From NCBI RefSeq assembly GCF_017603965.1, contig NZ_CP071955.1, forward strand, positions 496,001 through 560,000: a stretch of DNA of 64,000 bases. The letters are read 5' to 3'. The position numbers were made by a program, and so were the translations under genes. The notes beneath the pieces were generated by a model that was not told the DNA's origin, ran no database searches, and worked only from the letters and a program-made list of their open reading frames with translations. This DNA is from Xanthomonas fragariae. Lineage in GTDB: Bacteria; Pseudomonadota; Gammaproteobacteria; Xanthomonadales; Xanthomonadaceae. Positions 36,563 through 45,662 of this stretch are shown piece after piece. The stretch's first letter is position 1. Each line of letters begins with the position of its first letter.

Positions 36563-37467
36563 GTGCGGTCTCGCCGATCGAGACACGTCGTGGGCTGTTG
36601 ATCACCGCAGCGGCCTTCGTGGTGTGGGGTGTGGTGCCGCTGTATTGGCATCTGCTCAAGGCAGTGCCGTCGCTGCAGATCATTGCGCACCGTATCGTGT
36701 GGAGCACCGTGCTGGTGGTGGCCTGGTTGCTGGCGACATCGGGGGTGCGTTGGTGGCGCGAGATTGCAGCACAGCCGCGCGCGCTACGGATGCTGGCCGG
36801 CAGCAGCGTGGCGATCGCGTTCAATTGGGGTCTGTATATCTGGGCGATCAACGCCGGCCATGTGATCGAGGCCAGCCTGGGCTACTTCATCAATCCGCTG
36901 CTGAGCGTGTTGCTGGGTGTGCTGGTGTTGAAGGAGCGCTTGCGCCGCATCCAGTGGGTGGCGGTGGTGTGCGCGGCTGCGGGTGTGTTGTGGTTGACCC
37001 TCGATGCCGGCGCGCCGCCGTGGATCGCGTTGGGGCTGGCGTTTTCGTTCGGCGCCTATGGTTTGCTGCGCAAGTTGGTTTCGGTGGATTCGGTGGCCGG
37101 TCTTGGTGTTGAAAGCGTGTATCTGTTCGTGCCGGCCCTGCTGCTGGCCACATGCGGCGACCAGGGACACTGGGGCGGATTTTTGAGCGGCTGGAGCCTG
37201 CGCACCGATCTGTTGCTGATCTTCGGCGGGGTGGTAACGGCATTGCCGCTGATCGGGTTTGCGTATGGTGTGCGGCGGATCCCACTGTCGCTGGTGGGCA
37301 TCCTGCAATACATCGGGCCGAGTCTGCAGTTGCTGCTAGGTGTGTGGTTTTTCCAGGAGCCGTTTGATCAGAGACATGCGATCGGTTTCGCCACCATCTG
37401 GGTCGGTTTGCTGCTGTTCGTCGGCGACAGCGTGTTGCGTTCGCGGCAGCCGGTTGTGCTGCGCTGA
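36559..37467 (+). CDS. rarD: EamA-family transporter RarD
   Basis: The 302-aa permease has ten predicted helices in two EamA repeats: GLLITAAAFVVWGVVPLYW, WGLYIWAINAGHVIEASLGY and FINPLLSVLLGVLVLKERL. VTALPLIGFAYGVRRIPLSL, LQYIGPSLQLLLGVWFF and QRHAIGFATIWVGLLLF match RarD. The substrate is unknown. ATG 36559 overlaps the upstream stop (ATGA) with GCGGAG before it. Confidence 0.92.
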   Translation: MSAVSPIETRRGLLITAAAFVVWGVVPLYWHLLKAVPSLQIIAHRIVWSTVLVVAWLLATSGVRWWREIAAQPRALRMLAGSSVAIAFNWGLYIWAINAGHVIEASLGYFINPLLSVLLGVLVLKERLRRIQWVAVVCAAAGVLWLTLDAGAPPWIALGLAFSFGAYGLLRKLVSVDSVAGLGVESVYLFVPALLLATCGDQGHWGGFLSGWSLRTDLLLIFGGVVTALPLIGFAYGVRRIPLSLVGILQYIGPSLQLLLGVWFFQEPFDQRHAIGFATIWVGLLLFVGDSVLRSRQPVVLR

Positions 37468-37526
37468 GGGATTGCGTCGCTGCGTGCTGGGCGCGTGGTG
37501 CGCGTCAGAACGCGTTTGTTGCGGTA

Positions 37527-38642
37527 TCAGCTGCGAGGCACCGGCAGTAGGGCTGCTACCGCGAATGTGGAAGCAGGCAGCGCCTGCGGCGCGGGGCAGT
37601 GGCTCGGGTCTTGTTGCGTCTGCGCCAGCCACTGATCGATCGGCCCGCCGAGCAGATCCAGCCGTAGCGGCAGGCTCAGATGATTCTCTCCGGGCAGTTC
37701 GACGTAGCGTACGCGCGGGCTGGCCAGCGCCAGCGCGCGGCCATGCGCAACCGGAATGTGCTGATCGGCATCGCCATGCAACAACAACACACAGCTGCGC
37801 ATGTCGGCCAATTCGTGCGCGACATCGATGCGATCCAGATCCAGTTTGAGTTGGGTGTCGGCCGCGGCGATCACTGCATCGATATTCTGGTCGGCATACC
37901 GCCAACGCGCGTACGCGGCAACCGCCTGCGCGCGCCAACCATTGGGCTGGCTGGCGAGCAGGTGCGGCATCATGTCGCGAATGCCGCGCCCGGCGTTGGC
38001 GAAGGATTCCATCGCCACCACGCCGGCAACGCGGTCGCCAAGCTTGTCGGCGGTGAACAACGCGGTGGCGGCGCCATAGGAAATGCCGAACAGATACAGT
38101 GGGCTGCGGATTTCGCCGCTTGGTTGCAGTGCGTCGAGCACAGCGATGACGTCATCGGATTCGCGCGTGCCGTAACCGGACGGACCACCGCCGGAATGAC
38201 CGTGGTTACGTAGGTCGATGGTGATCACTCGGTAGCCAGCCTGCGCCAGCTGCAGCGACCACGGCAGCAGCGAGTCGCCATCCATCATCCAGCCGTGCAA
38301 TAGCACCACGGTGCCGCGCGGCGCCAGCGCCGCGACGGTGGGCGCCTTGAAGCTGAAGTCCACATCCAGCGCATGTGCCGGATCGTTGCGTTGGCCGAGA
38401 TAGCGATAGCGCATGGCGTACTGGCCGGGATCTATCGCACGCCAGAAGATCGGCACCTGATCGCGCGTCACCACATGCCCGCTGCGGTTGGGCACCGTGG
38501 CGATGGTGGCGGCAATGCGCTCCTGGTCCAGCAACGGCGACACCCCACCGGGCGCAACCAGACGCTCGCTGAGCGAGGTCGAGGACGAAGAACAGCCGGC
38601 AAGCCACAGGCAGGCGCAGGCCAGCAACAACAAACGCGTCAT
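37527..38642 (-). CDS. Alpha/beta hydrolase lipoprotein
   Basis: The 371-aa protein has a lipobox (CLWLAGC, Cys17) and an alpha/beta hydrolase fold: LLHGWMMDGDSLLPW (oxyanion region), RNHGHSGG, nucleophile elbow FGISYGAAT, acid region HGDADQHIPV and His in GENHLSLPL. The substrate cannot be told. It is probably anchored in the envelope. ATG 38642 begins the signal sequence. Confidence 0.88.
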   Translation of the reverse strand: MTRLLLLACACLWLAGCSSSSTSLSERLVAPGGVSPLLDQERIAATIATVPNRSGHVVTRDQVPIFWRAIDPGQYAMRYRYLGQRNDPAHALDVDFSFKAPTVAALAPRGTVVLLHGWMMDGDSLLPWSLQLAQAGYRVITIDLRNHGHSGGGPSGYGTRESDDVIAVLDALQPSGEIRSPLYLFGISYGAATALFTADKLGDRVAGVVAMESFANAGRGIRDMMPHLLASQPNGWRAQAVAAYARWRYADQNIDAVIAAADTQLKLDLDRIDVAHELADMRSCVLLLHGDADQHIPVAHGRALALASPRVRYVELPGENHLSLPLRLDLLGGPIDQWLAQTQQDPSHCPAPQALPASTFAVAALLPVPRS

Positions 38643-38760
38643 GGCGGCACATCGTATGGATCAAATGGCCAAGCACCCTACGACCTGCCCAATTCGCGCA
38701 GCTACCGCACTACAGTGACAAAACGATGACAGTGCCCTATGCGTTCAGCCGCAGCGCGCG

Positions 38761-38998
38761 TCAGGTGAGCTCTGGCTGATCGCCGGTGGGTTGATCGCAG
38801 ATCAAAAAAGTAGGGTCGGACAGGATCGCCCGTGCAATCGCCACTTGTTAGCCAATCTTATCGGGCGGCGATCGGGCGAGGGATCGCAACCGGGCGCTGA
38901 TTACGGCTCCTTTGGCCATATTGACCTTGTGCCCCAGCTTTTGTCCAGCTGGGGAGATGCCTGTGATCTGCGCAGCCCTGGACAGATCCGAGAGCTGG
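38761..38998 (-). pseudogene. Fragment of an ABC-transporter ATPase gene
   Basis: The minus strand encodes ITGISPAGQKLGHKVNM ... RSPPDKIG, a TAA, then QVAIARAILSDPTFLICDQP and TGDQPELT to a stop. The last part is the post-signature helix and Walker B of a LolD/MacB-type ATPase (usual RVAIARAI...FLICDEPTGD), with Glu changed to Gln. Walker A is absent and a stop interrupts the frame, so it is a remnant. Confidence 0.6.
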
Positions 38999-38999
38999 C

Positions 39000-39533
39000 C
39001 TACCGCCCCCCACGCGCCATGCTGGAAAACACACCATCCCGCCGTATCCAGGCATGAAATAGCGCAGCGCTCAAATGCCCCAGCACAGTGGCGAACAACA
39101 GATATGCCAACCAGCCGTGTGCGCTACGCAACCACGCATATAGCGCCGGATCGTGCGGTGCGATTGCTGGCAAGTTCGCGCCCTGCCACAGCACGATCGG
39201 ATAACTACCGGCCGACAACATCGCCCAGCCGATCAGTGGCATGCCCAGCATCAGCGCATACAGCAACCAGTGCGACGCAATCGCGGCGGCCTTCTGCCAA
39301 GCGGGCAGATCGGCCGGCAACGGCGGTGGGCGGTGACGCAGACGGTTGATCCACCGCAGCACCGCAAGAATCAAAATCGCGATGCCCAGCGGACGGTGCA
39401 GATCGATCAACCACGGCCGCTGCGTCACCGAGGCGACCATGCCTACGCCAACGAACAGCATGGTCAGGATCATTGCCGCCATCAGCCAGTGCAGCACGCG
39501 GGCAGGCAGGTTGAAGTGGGTATGGCTGCTCAT
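39000..39533 (-). CDS. Cytochrome b561 family protein
   Basis: The 177-aa protein has four membrane helices with histidines typical of diheme cytochrome b: ARVLHWLMA, DLHRPLGIA, ASHWLLYALMLGMPLIGW and GHLSAALFH. It should pass electrons in the inner membrane. It starts within the last bases of the catalase-like gene (4-bp overlap), and the catalase/b561 pair is a common redox operon. Confidence 0.92.
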   Translation of the reverse strand: MSSHTHFNLPARVLHWLMAAMILTMLFVGVGMVASVTQRPWLIDLHRPLGIAILILAVLRWINRLRHRPPPLPADLPAWQKAAAIASHWLLYALMLGMPLIGWAMLSAGSYPIVLWQGANLPAIAPHDPALYAWLRSAHGWLAYLLFATVLGHLSAALFHAWIRRDGVFSSMARGGR

Positions 39534-40627
39534 GGGTGGGCTTCCTGGCCGGTGGCAGCGCTGCCTTGGCCGTTGGCGATCTCATGCTCGCGCCGGTTGA
39601 ACGATTGCGAATACACCGAAGAACGTGCCGCCAGGATCGGGTCGTTCGATCTGGCGATGCCCTTGGGCAGGATCAGCGGGTCGTAATTCAGATCGCGACA
39701 GGGGCCGGTGGCTTGCGGCTCGGCATGATCGATCGACACGGTGCCGGCCACGATCTGCTTGCGGCTTTCCGGCCACGGCTGCGACGGATCGTCGACCGGA
39801 TCGTCCGGTTCGGCGACGGTCAGCACCAGATCCCAGCGCAACGGTCCCTGCGTCAGGCGCGTGTCCAGATCGGTGGCGAGAAAATCGCCATCGGCCTGCG
39901 CCCTTTGCTGCGCACTCAACGCTTTGAACGGCGTATGCGGACGCATCGACCAGCGGATGTAGCGCTCGCGTCCATCGGCGGCGATTGCGCGGAATGCGTT
40001 GACGCCGTTGTACTGGGTGTTGGCCCAGCTGTCCGACCACGGTGCGGTTTTGGCCCACTGCTGAAACTTGGCCGCTTCCGGATACTGCTTACCGAATGCT
40101 GCCAGCTTGGCCGGGTCGGGCTTACCGGTGGCCGGGTCCGGCTTGGAGGCCATGTTGAGCGCCTGAAAACCGGCCGGCGTGGCGACCACGAAGAACGGGA
40201 AACTGTTCATCGCGGTGCGCCATTCCTGCCCATCGTCGCTACGCAACAGCAGCGCCATGCTGCGCACCCGCGCCGCGCCATCGGCCCCGTGCGGGTCGCT
40301 GCCGCCGATCGACATCCGCCCCAACACCGACGTGCTGGCCTGGCTGAAGATGCGTGCCGACGACAGCCAGGTCGCCTTGCCGCTGGCCTGAAATTGGCCG
40401 CTGACGCACACGCCTTTGGTGTGCGCGCGACGGAAGCCCGGATGCGGTGGCCCGCTCGCTTCGATGGTGTCGGTCATGCGCGCGGCGGTGAGCCGGTCGC
40501 CGCCGATCCAGCCGGCCGTGCAGGCGAACGCGAGCGCAATGCCGCAGGCAATCGCTGCAATGCCGAGCAACGGCGCCACGGGAGGAGGTGCGCGCTGCGG
40601 CGGTGGAGATGGAGGTGGCAAGGTCAT
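39530..40627 (-). CDS. Membrane-anchored catalase-family peroxidase
   Basis: The 365-aa protein has an N-terminal membrane anchor (about 19-42) and a small catalase core. The distal His is in RRAHTKGV, the substrate-channel region is SSARIFSQAS, and the proximal heme Tyr339 is in ARSSVYSQS. It lacks the large flanking domains of true catalases, like SrpA-type peroxidases facing the periplasm. ATG 40627 was chosen; the longer frame is spurious. The divergent upstream ECF sigma gene, now decayed, was probably its regulator. Confidence 0.88.
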   Translation of the reverse strand: MTLPPPSPPPQRAPPPVAPLLGIAAIACGIALAFACTAGWIGGDRLTAARMTDTIEASGPPHPGFRRAHTKGVCVSGQFQASGKATWLSSARIFSQASTSVLGRMSIGGSDPHGADGAARVRSMALLLRSDDGQEWRTAMNSFPFFVVATPAGFQALNMASKPDPATGKPDPAKLAAFGKQYPEAAKFQQWAKTAPWSDSWANTQYNGVNAFRAIAADGRERYIRWSMRPHTPFKALSAQQRAQADGDFLATDLDTRLTQGPLRWDLVLTVAEPDDPVDDPSQPWPESRKQIVAGTVSIDHAEPQATGPCRDLNYDPLILPKGIARSNDPILAARSSVYSQSFNRREHEIANGQGSAATGQEAHP

Positions 40628-40805
40628 GGCTGGCTCCGCGATTCGATGAGGCAAGTGGTCGATGCAGTGGGTCGTCAATGCAGTGAGACGACGTGCGATA
40701 CGGTTTATTTCCGTCGACATAAAAAAGTTCGGCACGCACGCGACCCGTGGGAATAGTCCACGCTCTAGTGCGTCTACTGTGTGATGCCAGCACCACAATC
40801 GGCCG
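40628..40805. promoter_or_regulatory. Divergent control region between catalase operon and ECF sigma remnant
   Basis: It contains an A+T-rich patch (GAACTTTTTTATGTC on the minus strand, about 40720-40736) that could hold an ECF promoter. I cannot define its -35 and -10 with confidence. Confidence 0.3.
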
Positions 40806-41066
40806 ATGGATGATCTGGACGACCGACTTCGCGCGGTGCTGTCGGCACTGCGCCGCCTTGTGCGCTCGCTGACCGGCGAGCCAGTCACTGCCGAGGATCT
40901 TGGTGCAGGCCACGCTGGAACGCGCGCTGCGGCGCTGGCGCGCACCCGGCACACCCTCGAGGCGTTGCAACCGTGGCTGTTCGCCGTTTTTTATCGCCAT
41001 TTGCTGGACGCGCAGCAACGTGCTGCGCGTTATGGACGCCCGCGCTGTATCGCAGCGCTTACTTAA
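40806..41066 (+). pseudogene. Decayed ECF sigma factor gene
   Basis: Begins MDDLDDRLRAVLSALRRLVR and EPVTAEDL, then slips frame: the other frame gives VQATLERALRRWR. The first frame then returns with TRHTLEALQPWLFAVFYRHL and LDAQQRAARYGR. These match the sigma-2 region of ECF factors (usually AEDLVQATLERAL). The sigma-4 DNA-binding part is absent, replaced by the 3' end of the convergent aminopeptidase gene. Non-functional. Confidence 0.72.
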
Positions 41067-42433
41067 CCGCCGTAACGCTGCTTCAGCATCGCGTAGGCCG
41101 AGCGCAGTGCCAGCGCTTCGCCACCTGCCGGGCGGCCGGGGCGCTCGCTGTCGTTCCAGGCGTAGACGTCCAGATGCGCCCAGCACTGGCCAGGTGCGAC
41201 AAAACGCTCCAGATAAAGCGCGGCGGTCACCGCGCCAGCCATGCGCGAGCCGGCGTTGGCCATATCGGCCACATGGCTGTTGAGATAACGCAGGTACGGG
41301 CGCCATAGCGGCATGCGCCAGACCGGGTCGCGGGTCTGCTCGCCGGCACTCAGCCAAGCCTGCGCCAATGCATCGTCGTTGGCGAACAGTGCCGGCAGGT
41401 CCGGACCCAACGCGATACGTGCGGCACCGGTGAGCGTGGCGAAATCCAGGATCAGATCCGGGCGCTGTTCGGTGGCGTAGCTCAGCGCATCGCACAGTAC
41501 CAGCCGGCCTTCGGCATCGGTGTTGTCCACTTCCACGCTGACGCCGGCGCGCGTGGTGATCACTTCGCCAGGACGGAACGCATTCGGGCCCACTGCGTTT
41601 TCCACTGCAGGAATCAGCAGCGTCAGCCGCACCGGCAACTGCTGCGCCATCACCAGGCCGGCCAGCGCCAATGCGTGCGCTGCACCGCCCATGTCCTTTT
41701 TCATGTTGCGCATGCCGTCGGCCGGCTTCAGATCTAGGCCGCCGGTGTCGAAGCACACGCCCTTGCCGACCAGCACCAGATGCGGATGCTCGGCCGCGCC
41801 CCAACGCAATGCGATCAAGCGCGGCGCACGATGCGAGGCACGTCCCACCGCATGGATGGTGGGAAAGTTCTGCGCCAGCAACGCTTCGCCGACGATGGCC
41901 TCGACCTGCGCACCATGCGCCTGCGCCAGCGTGTGCACGGCATCTTCCAGTTGCTGCGGACCCATGTCTTCGGTGGGCGTGTTGACCCAATCGCGCACGC
42001 GGATGCAGGCCTCGATCAAGGCGCAGGTTTCTGCCGAGGGCGTGGCCGCCAGTTCGGCCGGCGCGCGCGGCACCTTGCGATAGCGCGAGAAGCGATACGC
42101 GCCCAACCCCCAGCCCAATTGCAGCAACGCCTGTTCGCTCTCGCTCAATGCGCTGGACAGCATCCAGCGACTGGCTGGCGGCAGCGCCAACGGTGCATGT
42201 GCGTAAGCGTAGGCATCGGCGCGATCGCCGATACCGAGGATCGCTCCGGCCAGTCCTTGCTCGCCCGGCAACAACAACACGCTACCCGGCGCGGCGTCGA
42301 AGCGCTGCGCCTGCGCCCACGACAGCACGCGCGTTGGCTGCTCGGCGCACCAGCGCGCAAAGCCTTCGCGGTCGAGCACATACAGCGGCAAGGCCGCAGC
42401 GTTGGAATCGATGAAACCGGTGAGGTGCGACAT
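41063..42433 (-). CDS. Leucyl aminopeptidase family protein (M17)
   Basis: The 456-aa metallopeptidase carries the M17 signature NTDAEGRL, metal/active-site segments LVGKGVCFDTGGLDLKPADG and MRNMKKDMGGAAHALAL, plus DFATLTGAARIALG. The N-terminal third is the variable domain. It should release N-terminal residues from peptides in the cytoplasm. ATG 42433 has GAGG upstream. Confidence 0.93.
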   Translation of the reverse strand: MSHLTGFIDSNAAALPLYVLDREGFARWCAEQPTRVLSWAQAQRFDAAPGSVLLLPGEQGLAGAILGIGDRADAYAYAHAPLALPPASRWMLSSALSESEQALLQLGWGLGAYRFSRYRKVPRAPAELAATPSAETCALIEACIRVRDWVNTPTEDMGPQQLEDAVHTLAQAHGAQVEAIVGEALLAQNFPTIHAVGRASHRAPRLIALRWGAAEHPHLVLVGKGVCFDTGGLDLKPADGMRNMKKDMGGAAHALALAGLVMAQQLPVRLTLLIPAVENAVGPNAFRPGEVITTRAGVSVEVDNTDAEGRLVLCDALSYATEQRPDLILDFATLTGAARIALGPDLPALFANDDALAQAWLSAGEQTRDPVWRMPLWRPYLRYLNSHVADMANAGSRMAGAVTAALYLERFVAPGQCWAHLDVYAWNDSERPGRPAGGEALALRSAYAMLKQRYGG

Positions 42434-42477
42434 GGAAATCCTCGAATGCGGCGCCGTGCGCCGAGCAAAGGTTGGGC

Positions 42478-43215
42478 TCAGGCGTGAACCCGGATGCCGT
42501 CGTGCGGCGTGCCTGGATGCAGCCGTTGTGCGTCCAGCCAATCGGCCAGCCCGGTCATGCTGTCGAACTCCAGGTCCGGCTGCCGAGTGGGGTGCGACCA
42601 CACCGCACCGTCGCGGTTGATCCAGCACGCGCGCAAGCCGGCATCGAGTGCGCCGAGCACATCCATGCGCACGTGGTCGCCCACATGCAGCACCTGCGCC
42701 GGCGGCACCTGCAGGCGCGCGCACGCGGCCAGGAAGATGCTCGGATCCGGCTTGGCGCTGCCGTGCTCGCGCGAGCCCAACTGAAACGCGAAGTGATGCA
42801 TCAAGCCGATGCACTGCAGATCGGCATTGCCGTTACTGAGTGCGGCCACCGGCACATGCGCGGCGATGCGTGCCAGTGCCTCTAGCGCGTCCGGGTAGCA
42901 TTCCACCTGATTGCGCGCGGCATAGAACACTTCATACGCAGGCTCCAGCAACGCCAGATCGCCGCCGCTCTCGCGCAAGGCCATCTCCAGCGTTAACCGA
43001 CGCAGCGCACTAAGGTCGTGATGCAGATGCGGGTTGTCGGCAAAGCTGCGCTCGCGCAGCTCACCCATTGCCTTCACCGGAAACCGCTCGGCAGTGACCG
43101 GACTGTGCTCGCGCATCCAATCGTGCAACACCTGATCGATACGCGCACCGATCGGGGCAAAAGGCCACAACGTATCGTCTAGGTCGAGAGTGATGGCGTT
43201 GATGTGGAAGCTCAT
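42478..43215 (-). CDS. HAD-superfamily hydrolase (YigB-like)
   Basis: The 245-aa HAD-IA phosphatase has nucleophile motif ITLDLDDTLWPF, motif II VAALSNGNADL, motif III Lys in GSAKPDPSIF and motif IV HVGDHVRMDVLGAL. It is related to YigB, a flavin-biosynthesis phosphatase, but the substrate is not certain. It lies 44 bp upstream of the M17 peptidase gene on the same strand. Confidence 0.9.
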   Translation of the reverse strand: MSFHINAITLDLDDTLWPFAPIGARIDQVLHDWMREHSPVTAERFPVKAMGELRERSFADNPHLHHDLSALRRLTLEMALRESGGDLALLEPAYEVFYAARNQVECYPDALEALARIAAHVPVAALSNGNADLQCIGLMHHFAFQLGSREHGSAKPDPSIFLAACARLQVPPAQVLHVGDHVRMDVLGALDAGLRACWINRDGAVWSHPTRQPDLEFDSMTGLADWLDAQRLHPGTPHDGIRVHA

Positions 43216-43362
43216 GCGCCGATCTTACGGTTGTGGCGATGAAAAGGGGATCGGGGAGTTGGGATCGGCAACTCGCAACAGCGACGTGCTGGCGCCTGGA
43301 CCAATCCCGCAGCGCAATGCAACTGCCGTTGCAAATCCCTAATGCCGACTCCCCAATCCCGG

Positions 43363-44469
43363 TCACTCAAGTAGCCTGGCCCAGCGCTGCATCCCTTCCA
43401 CCCGGCTCAGCACCATCTTGATGCAGACCAGCAGCGGGACCGCCAGCAGCAGGCCGACCATGCCCCAGAGCCAGCCGAACAACATCAGCGCCAGGATCAG
43501 CATCAGCGGCGAGATCGCCATGCGTCGGCCGAGCACGATCGGGGTGAGGACCTGGCCTTCGATGGTGTGCAGTGCCAGATACAGAATCGCCGGCAGCAGC
43601 GAGGACAAAGTGGTGCGGAATTCCACAAAGCCCATCAATAGCATCAGCATTACGCCGATCGACGGACCCACATACGGTGCAAAGTTCAATAGCGCCACCA
43701 CGGTGCCCCACAACAACGCTTCAGGCAGCGGAACCTGTAGCGCATACAAGATGCCGGCAAAAATCAGGCCGACCAGCGTGTTGATCACGCTGATGGTGAG
43801 CACGTAACGCGACACCTCGCGTTCGATATCCAACATGATTTCGGTGGTGAAGCGTTGTTGCTGTCGGTTCTGCAGTAATGCAATTGCATGCCGCTGCAGG
43901 CTCTCGCCATAGACCATGAAGAAGAACGTCAGCAGCACCACCGCCAGCACCGAGGCAGCGAGCTTAGGCGTGCGCACCAGCGCCTTGTAGGGGTCGTCCA
44001 TCTGCGTGCGCACGATCTGCACACCGCGCTGGCCTTCGCCACCGGCCGCGCGTGCAAAATTTTCCGCCGCCTGGTTGGCTTGCATCACCGGCTTGGTGAA
44101 ATCGCGCACATCGCGCGCAATTTGCCGCATTTGTCGCGGTGCCTGCTGCACCCATTCGGCGGCCGGGCCTGCCAATTGCGCGGCCAAGGTCACGGTGCCG
44201 GCCAGACCTAGGCACAGCACCATCAATGCGCCGATAAAGCGCGGGATATACAGCTTGCGCAGACCGCGCAGGATGGGGTTGCCGATCAGCGCGAAGAACG
44301 CTGACAGCATGATGGGCAAGATGATCGTCTGCGCGGCCCACAGCGTGTAGCCGACCGCAAGCGTGGCCAACACGACCATCGAGGCAGGCGCGCGCGGGCG
44401 TGGCGCCGATGGCGGCGGAAGCGAATCTGCCGGTGCGGCAGCATCCGATGAGTCGACGGGAAGAGACAT
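43363..44469 (-). CDS. AI-2E family transporter
   Basis: The 368-aa permease has about eight helices: ASMVVLATLAVGYTLWAAQT, ILPIMLSAFFALIGNPILRG, LLTFFFMVYGESLQRHAI and LLNFAPYVGPSIGVMLMLLM. It also has EGQVLTPIVLGRRMAISPLM, typical of the AI-2E/TqsA-PerM family. Members move quorum signals or small ions; the substrate here is unknown. ATG 44469 opens the Pro-rich cytoplasmic N-terminus. Confidence 0.92.
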   Translation of the reverse strand: MSLPVDSSDAAAPADSLPPPSAPRPRAPASMVVLATLAVGYTLWAAQTIILPIMLSAFFALIGNPILRGLRKLYIPRFIGALMVLCLGLAGTVTLAAQLAGPAAEWVQQAPRQMRQIARDVRDFTKPVMQANQAAENFARAAGGEGQRGVQIVRTQMDDPYKALVRTPKLAASVLAVVLLTFFFMVYGESLQRHAIALLQNRQQQRFTTEIMLDIEREVSRYVLTISVINTLVGLIFAGILYALQVPLPEALLWGTVVALLNFAPYVGPSIGVMLMLLMGFVEFRTTLSSLLPAILYLALHTIEGQVLTPIVLGRRMAISPLMLILALMLFGWLWGMVGLLLAVPLLVCIKMVLSRVEGMQRWARLLE

Positions 44470-44593
44470 GTGGACCCTGGCAGCAGACTGGCGTACTGCC
44501 AGCGGTGCGCCATTATCGGCACAACACGTCAACGGCGTGCACAGAAGCCTGCGCGCACGATGTCAGTAAGGGACGTTGCAGATGGCGGCCCAA

Positions 44594-44735
44594 GAGCGGC
44601 TAACAAAACGTAGCGAGCAGTCGTCAGGTGGGTGCTCACGGCGCACAGGAACCGGAGTGTACGCGTGGTACATGCCGATTCCGAGCACCGACCGCGCCCG
44701 CCTGGCGGTGAGCGCAGTCGTTTTGTTAGCCGCTC
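44594..44735 (-). mobile_element. MITE-like element, copy D
   Basis: A 142-bp element with perfect ends GAGCGGCTAACAAAACG and inverse. It is flanked by identical CAA triplets (44591-44593 and 44736-44738), which look like a target-site duplication. Confidence 0.88.
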
Positions 44736-44790
44736 CAAGCCACGCATCGGACTGCGCAATAACCATGCTGCTCGACAGACGGACCTAGCC

Positions 44791-45174
44791 TCAGGCAGCG
44801 TGCTCGACCGGCACCTGCACAACCGTGACAGGAGGATCGGAAGCGACCTCTTCGGCATTGTCGGCGGCACGCGCGGCCTGTTCGGACGCTTCCTGCGCAC
44901 GGTGCGCAGTAAACAACGCAGAGATCGTGCTGACCATCTGCAAAATCTTGGGGATGCCGCCGAGCTTGCCGGCGATGCTGCCCAGCGCTGCCTGCGGTTC
45001 GTTGCGGCCAGTGATGAAGCCCAGCCCGAAACCGGCCACCATAATGCGCAGCGGGGACCATCCTGCCCGCCATGCCTGGCCCAGCTCACCCCAATGCAGA
45101 CGCGTCTCTTGGGCGCGCCCTTCCACTAGAAATTCAGCGCGCTCGACGCGCTGACGCAAGGTACCGAACTTCAT
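44791..45174 (-). CDS. YqjK-position hypothetical envelope-stress protein
   Basis: The 127-aa protein has a possible short membrane segment (IMVAGFGLGFITG) and an Ala/Glu-rich C-terminal helix. It is the last of three genes (45663, 45171, 44791) in an operon with 3-bp gap and 4-bp overlap, like yqjD-yqjE-yqjK. Function unknown. Confidence 0.7.
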   Translation of the reverse strand: MKFGTLRQRVERAEFLVEGRAQETRLHWGELGQAWRAGWSPLRIMVAGFGLGFITGRNEPQAALGSIAGKLGGIPKILQMVSTISALFTAHRAQEASEQAARAADNAEEVASDPPVTVVQVPVEHAA

Positions 45175-45659
45175 GCACGTGCTCCACTGGCAGGCGATGC
45201 GGTGGCATCGTCGTCGTCGCTGTGGTCATCGAAAATGCCCAACTTGATCAGCTGACGACGTGTTGCGTTCAAGCCGGTGTGATCGAAGTAGAAGAACACC
45301 CGCCATGCCGCGATGCCGGTGACCAACAAGCTGGCCAGCGCAGTAAAAAACATTGCCTGGAACCACGACAACCCGGCGCGTTGCAGCAAGGCAATGATCG
45401 CGCCCGCCAGCAACAACCACGACGAGGCGCCGAACACCACGGCGACGCATGCCCATGCCAGACCGCGTCCGAATGCGCTGCGTGCCAGTTGCAGGTCGGC
45501 CGACACCAGCCGGCGTAGCGCACGGCTGGTGTCTTTGGCCGAGCCCAGCGTTGCGCGGCCGGCTGCACCGACCGCCCGTACGCTTTCGTCCAGTCCTGGC
45601 GTGTCCGAACGCGCGTTCTGCGCGTCGGAGGCAGCAGCTGTAGAAGCCTGATCGCTCAC
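45171..45659 (-). CDS. YqjE-like/holin-superfamily membrane protein
   Basis: The 162-aa protein has two membrane helices (LAWACVAVVFGASSWLLLAG and AMFFTALASLLVTGIAAWRV) and disordered polar ends with an acidic tail (DDHSDDDD). The layout fits the YqjE/phage-holin-like superfamily. It is co-transcribed with the DUF883 gene upstream. Confidence 0.75.
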   Translation of the reverse strand: MSDQASTAAASDAQNARSDTPGLDESVRAVGAAGRATLGSAKDTSRALRRLVSADLQLARSAFGRGLAWACVAVVFGASSWLLLAGAIIALLQRAGLSWFQAMFFTALASLLVTGIAAWRVFFYFDHTGLNATRRQLIKLGIFDDHSDDDDATASPASGARA

Positions 45660-45662
45660 GAC

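Noticed and set aside
39530..40954. Longer start for the catalase-like protein
   Set aside because: The extra residues cross the divergent promoter region and are not catalase-like; ATG 40627 fits.
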